Shown: one piece after another, positions 1 to 10,600 of the stretch
How the letters are laid out: each line of letters begins with the position of its first letter
Numbering within the stretch: position 1 is the stretch's first letter
Assembly (NCBI GenBank): GCA_026770585.1
Contig: MU646440.1
Location: 679,095-696,480, forward strand
Direction: 5' to 3'
DNA length: 17,386 nt
DNA from: Baffinella frigidus
Taxonomy: Eukaryota > Cryptophyceae > Cryptomonadales > Baffinellaceae
Notes under the pieces: model-generated
Database searches by the model: none
What the model was told of the DNA's origin: nothing
What the model saw: the letters and a program-made list of their open reading frames with translations, nothing else
Position numbers and translations under genes: made by a program

Positions 1-333
1 CAGCCCACCCACCTCCTTCCCTCCTCCACGCGCCCCCCCCTCACCCTTCCACGCACCCCCGCCCGATGCAGCAAACAACAGCGCAACAGCCCCCCCCTTC
101 CCATCGCTCAGCGGCGCGGGGTTCAGGGTGCGCATGGGTGTCGGCGAGGCGAAAAACGCGCGGATATCCCGCCCTGTCCCTGTGCCACTCGCCGCCCCCG
201 TGAGAGATCCCCCGGGAGTCATGGATGCGGCGGTGAGGGCCTCGTCGATGAGGGAAGGGTCGTCGAGGGCGGTGGAGGCGTCGAAGGTTCCGAGGTGGCC
301 ATTGATGACTTCGGCTGCGTCTAGCTTTCCCGC
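1..333 (-). CDS. Helicase exon 16: C-terminal tail with DIRAFF, continues off window
   Basis: Acceptor GATTGCAG. The frame then stays open for 111 codons to the left edge. It starts [20 protein letters not shown], has an acidic-helical stretch ([14 protein letters not shown]), a Gly/Ser/Thr linker and [12 protein letters not shown], then becomes Gly-rich. FDAS...DIRAFF resembles tails of replication proteins with PCNA-interaction (PIP) boxes, but the usual Gln is absent. The reading frame follows exon 15 in phase (ALDGK-AGKLDAA). The real end is not seen. A partial copy of the exon start lies at 471-528. Confidence 0.72.
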
Positions 334-3300
334 CTGCAATCGTAGGTTCAATCGTAGGTTTAAGCCGGGGATATGTTTAATTTGAAAGGAAATGAATCCC
401 TATGTGTTCATAGGAGGTGGTCGAAAGTTGAATAGGGCCCTAAGTAAATTTCATTAGAGCCAGAATCCGGAGGCGTCGAAGGCTCCGAGTTCGCCATCTC
501 CGACTTCGGCTGCGTCTAGCTTCCCCGCCTACGTCCAATCGTATGTTAGTGTTTGTGGACATGGTTACGTTTTTACAGTGTTGGGATGCCACCTTCCCTC
601 CGACGGCCAAGCCGCCACCACGCTGCGCATAACGTTGGTTGAAATAACGGTCTCGCCCGTGGGGTGGAGGATGAGTGGCGGCACCATCCCGTCTCGGGCG
701 CGCGAGACATCATCCGCCAGATTTCCTCGTCGGTGGAAGGCAAAAGGCGCCGTGGTGTGAAGCCAAAACGTAACGTTTCCAAAACACGAGATGGGTGGCG
801 GCACCTTCCCATCCGAGGCGGGCTCGTCCCTTAACGCTCACAGACTATTGCGTCACAAAACCCAAGGCTCAAGGGCCTCATTTAGGACCGCTGACCCTGA
901 ACCCTAGACCCTCACCCTGAACCATGCACACTAAACCCTACGACCCTTAATCCCGAATCCTCAAACCTTCTGCGTTTTGGGTTTCCCAAAACCCAAAAGA
1001 AGAAGAAGATGCAGCAGACCTTCCCGTCGAGGGCGCGCGAGACCAGCTCGAGCTTGCGGGCGATCATGCGCCAGATTTGCTCGTCGAGCGTGTGCCGCGC
1101 CATCAAAAAGTGCACGTTCACCGCCGACTCCTGCAAACCCCCATTCGCTTTAGGTGACGCGAGACCATGATAGGCGGGGGATATGTGCATCGGGGGATAT
1201 GCGTTTTCATAAATGCATGGGGTGTTGGCGCCCAGAAGCGGCTTTTTGCCGCGCCGTCAGGAAGTGAACGTTCACCACCAACTCCTGCAGACCCCATGCG
1301 TTTCAGCTGAGACTGTGATAGGCGGAGGGTAGGCCCATATGTGCCTCTGGGCGCAAAAACTCTCATTTATTTATGAAAACGCTTATCCCCCGATGCGTTC
1401 GCCGCTGACTCCTGCAAGTTTCCGGTGCGACAATATGTCAGCAGTTCCTTCCGTAGTACGGGAAGGGGCGCAAGGTCAGGATAAGCGGTTGGCTCGGGGG
1501 ATAGGTGTTTGTGTTTGTGTTTCGCGCCCAGGGATGGCTCGCCGCGCCATCAAAAAGTGCACGTTCACCGCCGACTCCTGAAAACCCCATTTATTTTCGG
1601 GCACGCAAGACCGTGATAGGCGGGGGGGGCATCGGGGGATATGTTTTCCAATAAATAAATGGGGGTTTTCGCGCCCAGAGGCGGCTCCTGATCCACGACC
1701 ACCGCCGATGCCTGCAAGCTCCCACGCCGCCAGGTTCAGACCACTTCCCATCGGCGCCGCTCTTTCCCATCAAACCAAGGAGTTCCCATCAGGGCTGCCC
1801 CAGCCTGGCCGTCTGGAAAAGCTGGCCGGCAACGGGGGTTGATGACACCAGCTGACCGGTAACGGGAGGTGTGATGACAGCCACCAGCCATCCCAAGGGG
1901 CGTAAACAGTGCGCTGGAAGACGTTGATCGGGGACGGATGTGACCCCGATTCAAGGCAACTCGAACATACCCCAGAGCACTGTTTGATCCACCTTCAAGG
2001 TCTACCAAACAGCGGACTACAAAGGGCGTTTCGGCCCAAATCGGGCAAACTTTCCGTTACCTTGTCCATAGGAACCCCCCTATGCCCCCACAGGTTGCCT
2101 ACCGTAGGGTCCTAGGTCTTATCGCTTAAGGGTTGTTCGAAATCCCTGCGAAGTCCGCTGTGTGGTGGGGTGACCAGGCCGATGCGGTGTGCGCGGTCCA
2201 GCTGGTGATGACACCAGCTGACCGGTAACGAGAGGTGTGATGACAGTCACCTGGCCAGTTGCTGACCGGTAATGGGAGGTGATGACAGTCACCTGGCCGA
2301 TGCGGTGTGCGCGGTCCTCGGCCTGGAGAAGCACGCCCGGCGTCACGTGCAGCTCCGCAAACACCACTGCTCTCGCAAAACAGTGTCAGTTTTTTGCTGT
2401 ATTGCTTGCTAGCCTGAAGATGAGGAATCGCAAAGTTCGTGCGCCGCAAGAAGAGCCCGCCTCAGTACAGTTGCCACTGCTCCCGCGAAACCGTATCATT
2501 CAACGGCATTCTGTACGAGGCAAGAAGTCTTGCTGCGCAAGGTGAGATTCCTGTTTCAAGAGTTGTGGCTAGGACCATTCAACAAAGTCTTGCTGCACGA
2601 GACGAGATTCCCTTTTCACGAGAAGCAGCTAGGACCGTCCACTACTGGTGAGATTCCCGTTTCAAGAGTTGTGGCTAGGACCATTCAACAAAGTCTTGCT
2701 GCACGAAGCGAGATTCCCTTTTCAAGAGGAGGGCCTAGGACAGTCCACTGCTCCCGCGAAACCGTATCAGTTTTTTGCTGTATTACTCGCAAGCCTGGGG
2801 ATGAGTGATCGCAAAGTTCGTGCGCCGCAAGACGAGCCCGCCTCAGTACAGTTGCCGGCATGCGTGTCGGGCAATACGTGTGGTGCGCAGCTGCTCGAGG
2901 TGAGATTCCCTTCTCAAGAGGAGCGGCTAGGGCCGTGACTGTGCGGGACGGGCACGCACGGGCACGGTTTAGGGTTTAGGGTTTAGGGTTATGGGTTTGG
3001 GGTTTGGGGTTTGGGGTTTGGGGTTGAGGGTTTGGGGTTTGGGATTTAGGGTTTAGGGTTTAGGGTTTGGGGTTTGGGGTTTGGGGTTTAGGGTGTGGGG
3101 TTTGGGGTGTGGGGTTTGAGGTTTGAGGTTGAGGGTTTAGGGTTGAGGGTTTAGGGTGTAGGCACCAGTGTTGGCAGCCGTAAGCGTGATGCCCTGACCT
3201 GACCTCTGGAGGATCCGACCTCCACGTCAAGGCAAATATGAAAGGGTTCAGGGCACTAATGGAGCCACCTCCAAGGGCTAGTGGACGGGCACGCACCGGT

Positions 3301-4567
3301 GTTAGCAGCCGTAAGCGTGATGCCCTGCCCCGCCGCTTGCAGTGCGAGAATCGCCACCTGCACCCCCCCGCGCCACCAACATGTGACTCACCGCATGCGT
3401 ACCCCCCCTCCACCGTGCACGGACCCTGCACCTCCGATGTTAGTCGCTGCAGCGTTGGAGACCCGCAGATGTTGGTGTCAGTAGGCAACCTGCACCCCCC
3501 CGCGCCACCAACATGTTACTAGCCGCGTGTGACATCGCTGCGATGTTGGATCACCCCCCCGCGCCACCCACAGGGAAGATCCGACATCCCCGCGCCACCT
3601 ACAGGGGTGGTTTGACATCCCCGCTGGACATCCCCACCAACAGATCACTGGCCGCGTGCTTGACCCACCTTAACAGGCCCTGCTCTGCCGCTTGCAGCAA
3701 GAGAATCGCCACCTGCTCCCACCCGCGCTAACAACAGGTTACTGGCCGCTTGCTACCCGCGCCACCAGCAGGCCCCCCCCGCGCCACCAAGAGGGTACTC
3801 GCCGCGTGTATACCCCACCTCGAGAGGTCACGGACCGTGCACGTACTGACACCAACATCTGCAGGTTCAGGGTTGAGGGTTTGGGGTTCTGGCCCTGCAC
3901 CTCCAGCGATGTTGGTCCCTGCGGCGTTGGAGACCTGCGGATGTTGGTATCAGTAGGCGACCCGCAGGCTAAACTACCATGATTTCGGGGCGTGTGGCGA
4001 CTAAATTACTTGGATGGGTTGGAATGTGGGCGGGTACAGACCTTGACGGCTGGGTCCTTCTGGAAGCGATCGACAGCAGCCTGCCGTTAGCCATGGCAAC
4101 CTTCCGGGTACACACTAGAACGCTCTGACCCATGCCCCCTCTGACCCCTGCCCCCAACACTCTGAGCCATGTCCCCTGCAACGCTCCGATCCCTGCACCC
4201 AACCCCTGCCCCCTGCAGCTAAAGGTGAGCGGCGATGACGACATGTGTTCCCCGCACCTGGACGGCAGGGTTTTTCTGGAAGCGATCGACTGCACCCAGG
4301 CTGTGGGTAGTAAGGGTGGGAGGGGGTAATGGGGAACTCCGACCATGGCAATACATATACGTATGCATCGGGAGTAGACAGATAATGAGAGTCAGATACG
4401 AACGGCAGTTACGTGGATGGGTTTGAATGTGGGTGGGTACAGACCTTGACGCCTGGGTCCTTCTGGAAGCGATCGACAGCAGCCTACCGGTCGTCCTGAC
4501 TAGAACGCTCTCGACCCTGCCCCTTGCCCCCTACAGCGTGCTACAGTTCAGCGAGCACGACATGCAT

Positions 4568-4604
<37 letters not shown>

Positions 4605-7600
4605 TGAAAAGAGAGAGAGAGAGAGAGAGAGAGAGATGTGTCCCGCACCTTGACGGCAGAGTCCTTCTGGAAGCGATCGACAGCAGCCTGGCGGTCCGCG
4701 GCGAGAACGCTCCCGTCGATCCGGATGTACTTGATCTGCCATTCGCGAACCCTTTATGAGAAACCACCAAACCGCTTGAGAGTAGTACAGCAAAAGACTG
4801 ACACGGTTTGGTTGGTGTCAGCAAAAGACTGACACGGGAGTCCGCGAACCCTTTATGAGAACCACTAAACGCGAGATAAGACATCCCCGGGTTTGCCTCT
4901 CGGCAGGCGTTGAGGGTGTGGGGTGTACACCCCACCATGGTCGGAGTTCCCCATCACCCCCTCCTACCCTTACTACCCACAGCCTGGGTGCAGTCGATCG
5001 CTTCCAGAAGGACCCTGCCGTCCAGGCCATCAGGAACAAGCCTTCTGCGGGGTCGACTCGCGAGGCGGGAGATTGGGGTTCAGGGTTCAGGAGACGACAA
5101 AGAGCACTACACGGAGGAAAAAAATAACACTGGTGTGCCTTTCGCGCGCACTCCTCGCAGGTGCGAGAATAGGAACAAGTTTATATGGAAACACTTATAA
5201 TTTGCAAACTGGATTCAATGAGATTTACTACACAGAATAATCTTTAATAGTAATATTCAAGCAAACGTGTTGTAATTTTGAGTGACATTCGGTTTATAAA
5301 TTACAAGTGTTTCCATGTGAAAGTAGCGCAGTCAATACCGTAGGCTTAACAGCTCCAACTATGCCGCATTGGCCTATTCGCTTGGAGCGTAGCGTCTCTC
5401 GCGCACACAGCACCGCATGAATCACCGGAGCAGAGACCGTCCTGCTTCCGCCTCTGCCCGAAGCAGGACGCGATCGCCACGCGACGATGGCCTGTGTATC
5501 AAACAGGGTTGTTTTGTTGAGTCTTTCTATTATTCCCTGCACTTCTAAAAGTATTTTAATCCGAAATCCAGATGAGTGGACAAATTTGTGGGCTCAATCG
5601 ATTGAAGGCGAAATGACTTTGAAAACAGAGGGATTTGGTGCACAGGTCATCGTCGCGAGGTCGTGCATGTCGAACTCAGGGCTCATAACGTAACGACCGG
5701 CCCATTATCCATTAGGCCACCGACGTACCAAAAAGAGGAGCTATCCACACCTTGGACGGCTGTGTATATGTACGACTCTGACATGGCACAGCACCCACCG
5801 TCCCGCATGCAGGTGCGGTGGTCAGGCTGCTGGGAGAAGGGGCTACTTTCTTGCCAAGCACTCTGATCAGGCTGCAGGGAGGGGGCGGCACACTCTTCCG
5901 AACCACCTCTGATGAGGCCTCAGGAAGGGCGCATTATTTTTCCCCGTACGATCGGGTTTCAGGTAGACCACCAGCCCTCCGAGGTGGCTCAAATAGTGCT
6001 CTGGAACAGAATCCAAAAAGTTGATTCCCCCCTGAAATTGTGTCAACTTTTGACCTATCGGGGTCAAAAGTGACCCCGATGCAAAGGCAAACCTAAAGCT
6101 TCCAGGGCACTATTTGAGCCGCCTCCAAGGGCTAGTGGGAGGGGGTGTTACCTTGTTCCGAACAACCTCTGATGAGGGTTCAGGGAGGGGGCATTATTTT
6201 CTGCCGTACGATCGGGCGTCAGGGAGAGGGGGTGTTGCCTTCTTCCGAACAACCTCTTGCTCGATCTTATCCAGCACCTGTTCCCCAATCGCGGCAAGCC
6301 GATTCAGCTCAAAGATCGCCGATCATTGGAAGTCGACTTACTTCAGCGATAGGAGGCGGGTCGCGGCAAGTCGATTCAGTTGAGTTTTGCAGAGAGTTCG
6401 GAGCGAATCAGAACAATCGAACACGTGTTCGATCTTGTCCAGCACCTGTTCACCAATCGTTGGAAGTCGATTTCCGCTCAGCGAAAGGAGGCGGGTCGCG
6501 GCAAGTCGGTTCAGTTGAGTTGTGCGAAGGGTTGGGAGGGAATCGATTCAGTTCAGCGAATCGCAGGGTTCGGAGGGAAACGCCCAGGCCATACGATCCG
6601 AGCACTGCAGATTGCGATTTCGGAGGGAACCGATTCAGTTCAGCGAAGAGGAAGGTTCAGAGGGAGTATATTCACTTCAGTGAAGCAAAAGGGGAAGAGG
6701 AAAACCCTCAGAGATTTGGAGCAAGGTTCAGTGTGAACTGGTAGCAGGGCTGCTTGGCGAGGCTGGAAAGGACGCGGGGACGCGTCACACCGTGACGTTC
6801 GTGGTACAAAACAGGCCGCAAACGAAGTGAGATGCGTACGGCAAGATAGTGTGCGAAGACTAAGAGCTTCGCGTGGTACAAAACGGGCCGCGAACGAAGG
6901 GGGGGGTGCGTACGGCAAGGTAGTGCGCGAAAACCAAGAGCTTCGCGCCCCCCGCGACCAGGTCGATGACGTACTCTGCCGCGCACCTGATGGCGTGTCG
7001 TGCTTGTCAGAACGCAGGATAGTGTACGAAAACCAAGCAACATAGTGTGCGAAGACCCAGAGCTTCGCGAGATAGCGTGTGAAACCCAAGTAACATAGTG
7101 GGCGAAGACCAAGCAAGATAGCGTGCGAAGACAAAGAGCTACAGCAAGATACGAAGACCAAGAGTTTCGCGCCCCCCGCGACCAGGTCGATGACATACTC
7201 TGCCGCGAACCTGTTTGTGTGCAATACTTGTCAAAACGCGGGGGGGGGGGGTGCAACAGCAATATCGTGTCATGCAACGTCTTGCTGCACGGGGCGAGAT
7301 TTCTTTTTCAGGAGTTGTGGCTACGACCAACCACTGCTCCCGAAACCGTGTCATAGCGTTCTCCTTGCGAGATTGGTCATCGATCACGTACTCTGCCGCG
7401 CACCTGGTGGTGTGTCGTGCGTGTGAAAACGCAGGATAGCGCGCGAAGGCAGCAGGATAGTGTGCGAAGACCAAGAGCTTCGCGAGATAGTGTGAGAAAA
7501 CTCAGCAACACAGTGTGCGAAGACCAAGCAAGATAGTGTGCGAAGACAAAGAGCTACAGCACGATGTGGCCTTTCTACAGAAGCAGTTCCGGTGTCCGCC

Positions 7601-10600
7601 TATGGTGGGAGTTGAAAGAACCTCAAGAACCTCACAGCAACAGCGTTCTCTTGGCAAGATCGGTCAACGCGAGCATTGCACAGTCCCCTCGAGTTGCACA
7701 GACTGCATCTACGACGAGCGTCATGCGAACGGGTCCACGCCGGGAAACGTGTTCAGGTTCAGGGCTTAGGGTGTAGGGTATCTCCTCACTCATTTCTGGA
7801 TAACCAGATCCTCCACTACAGTAAGACAAATGGATGAAGCTGCAGGCGTACCCGGCCTTAGCGAGAGCGGTCTGTTGCTGGACTTGGCCCCAGAGGACGT
7901 TCCGCTGCGGTCCTGGCGGGAGGCTGGACATCTCCTTTCGTGGCCCGTCCAGTTCCTTGAGAACCTGCTTCCATTTGGCCTCGCGTCAGAGAGAGACAGA
8001 CGCACGGTCCACACGGTGGACTACGGACCGTTCATCAAAAGTCCACTTGCCCTGATGCAATTAACTTGAGAGATTTTATGGTGCAGTTTGGTCACGTGCC
8101 CCCCTGGAATCAAAGCCCAACGAAACCCTCGAAGCCCACCGTGTGGTTGGTCCAGTTTTCCACCAAGGCAACGCGTAGAGAACCCGGGAGACTGGACATC
8201 TCCTTTCGCGGCCCGTCCAGTTTCATCTCAAAAGATAACTGGAATCAGTTGCCTACTTAACGTTTTCATTTATTTAGAAGGCCTGATTAAATGTACTATG
8301 CCATAACTAATTCCTCCTATTCAACCTCCTATTGAGAAGGAACTGATTCAGTTTTCTTCCGAGATGAAGTGCGTTCAACATCTGCTTCCACCGAGAGTTT
8401 CTGGAGTGAGACGCACACCCGTTCAAACGGCTGAAACCGGTTCACACTTCAAACGGCTCAACCCGGCTCACACTGAAAATATTGAAGCACGGTTTGCTCC
8501 GGGTTTTTACCGTGCCATATGCACCACGGCAACGCTTAGAGATCCCTGTACCCACACAGCGGACTACAAAAGGATTTCGTGAATAACCCACAAGTGAATA
8601 TCCATAGGAACCTACTGTAGGCAACCCGTAGGGACCCGCGGCAACGCTTAGAGATCCCCGTACCCACACAGCGGACTACAAAGGGAGTTCGTGAATAACC
8701 CACAAGGAATATCCATAGGAACCTACTGTAGGCAACCCGTAGGGACACATGGTCGTTCCTACGAAAACCCTCACCGATTCTCGGTGGCTCAGCCACAAAA
8801 GATCCCTTCGTAGCCTGCTGTGTGTCAAGGGGGACATGCCTCTTTCGGAAGCTCGATCGGGATCTGCTGGCGGCGCTTCGCCGGGAGCTGAGTGAGGACG
8901 TCTTTCTTGAGCCGGCGGCACATGACGGGCTGGAGGAGTGCGTTGAGCGCCGCCGTGTTGGTCGCTCCCGAGAACTCCTGCCCAACGACCCTCTTGAGAC
9001 ACACATAACGAACTGGAGCCAATCTGGTAGGACTTGGCCAAAGCGAAGTTCGAACTAGCGAGCTTGCGAACTTCTAGATGGACTCTTTTGGACATGTAGT
9101 GTTTTAAATTCAATTTTTGCAGTACAAATCGGTGTTTACTAATAATTACGGTCCATCTAGAAGTTCGCAATCTCGCCAGTTCGAAGTTCGCTCTGGCCAA
9201 GTCCTACCAGATTGGCTCTACGTGAGTCACTACAGTTTTTTCAACAAAAGGATTGGCGTGTCTTGGCGTGGGGCGCGTTGAGCGCCGCCGTGGTGGTTGC
9301 TCCCGCGAAGTCCTGTCCAACGACCCCCTTTAGATACACACAACGAACTACGTGAGTGACTACTTCCCTGAATAAACTGAGTGTCGTGTCTCTTGACAAA
9401 AGAATTTTCGTGCTGTGCTCCGCCGTGTTGGTCGCTCCCGAGAACTCCTGCCCGATCACCAAACACTTGGCAGAGGGCGGCATTGGGAGGCAATTTTACG
9501 TGTCACACGTCTAAGACATTCGCTCAATACAATATGCGTATTACCTCATGTCCAATAACTCATGTCCAACGACCCCGTTTAGACCCACACAACGAACTAC
9601 TTGAGTTAGTAGTTCTCTTACCAAAAGGAGTGGCGTGTCTTGTTCTGAAATGAAACACAAAACAACTCTCCCGCCCGACCTCCAACCAGTGCACTGGGCC
9701 TGCGTTGCGGACCTATGTCTTGCAGCCACCCCACTGACTCCCCCACGCTTCACACCACCGCGGGTCAACAACTTAGCCTGTGAAGAACAAACCACGCGAG
9801 ACGGTGGCGCACGAGGCAGGGTGCGATCAGCGTGGTTCAACGCGCTAATCCGGGGGCATTTTTAATTGAAAAGAAAATGGATCCCTATGTGTTCATAGGA
9901 GTTGGGAGAAGATTAATTAGGGCCCTGAGTAGATTTAATTAGGGCAGAATCCGGTTTGATAGTCCATTTTCTTTTGAATTAAACCTGTTCCCGGATGAGC
10001 GCAGGGGGGCTGGCGCTAGTGAGAGAAGAGATGCTGGCATTGATGAGAGATGAGAGGGCCCCAGACCCATCCGAAGAGTCCGCGGTATCCGTTGCACCAT
10101 ATCTTGGTGAAGGCCGTCCAGGACCCGAGCTCACACAGCGGACTTCGAAGGGGTTTTGAATAACCCCTAAGCAATAAGACCTAGGACCCTACGGTAGGCA
10201 ACCATTAGCGGAGTTCCTACGGATAAGGTACAACCAGTAGGGGCATAGGGGGGTTCCTACGGATAAGGTTACGGAAACTCAGCCCATTCTGGGCCGAAAA
10301 TTTCATCGTACCCCGCTGTGTGGTGAGAGTGGAGAGGGCCCCAGACCCATCCGAAGAGTCCACGGTGTCCGTTGCAGACCTTCTTGGTGAATGCCGTCCA
10401 GGACCCGAGCAGCGAGGGGTCGAGCAAATGGATCCCTATTTGTTCATAGGAGTTGGAAGCAGAATAATAAGGGCCATAAGTGAATTTAATTAGGGCAGAG
10501 TCCGGTTTGATAGGCAGTTTTCTTGATAATTAAACTTGGTTTCGGATGAGACCCATCCGAAGCGTCCGCGGTGGCCGTTGCAGAACTTCTTGGTGAAGGC

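Larger units (their letters stand above)
1841..2297. repeat. Repeats of ATGACACCAGCTGACCGGTAA and an exon 14 end copy
   Basis: The unit GCTGACCGGTAA..G(G)GAGGTG(TG)ATGACA occurs at about 1850, 2216 and 2262. The last two are each followed by GTCACCTGGCC, the reverse complement of the exon 14 donor region. At 2178-2201 the minus strand reads DRAHRIG, a copy of motif VI. Together these give two or three copies of the exon 14/intron boundary. Confidence 0.75.
4253..5029. repeat. 95-bp inverted repeat containing an exon 12 copy
   Basis: The segment 4253-4348, read on the minus strand, matches 4934-5029 on the plus strand over about 95 bp with only a few differences (ACCATGGTCGGAGTTCCCC, TACTACCCACAGCCTGGGTG, CGATCGCTTCCAGAA). 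Exon 12 itself lies in the loop. Confidence 0.88.

Noticed and set aside
1841-2945. CRISPR array
   Set aside because: Repeats are irregular, vary in length, have repeated rather than unique spacers, and sit in a eukaryotic intron.
2960-3155. Chromosome end (telomere)
   Set aside because: The heptamers are degenerate and lie between two exons of the same gene, so they are interstitial.
3060-3488. 142-codon minus-strand frame ending in Pro/Asn/Thr repeats
   Set aside because: Its tail is the TTTGGGG satellite, and the frame is not the one encoding motif V.
6145-6744. 199-codon plus-strand frame
   Set aside because: It translates the TTCAG/TTCGGAGGG repeat array; periodic residues follow the DNA repeat.
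6640-7277. Two overlapping minus-strand frames of about 190 codons
   Set aside because: They read through exon 10, its minisatellite and intron sequence. Only the 6914-6986 part has a coding counterpart in the family.
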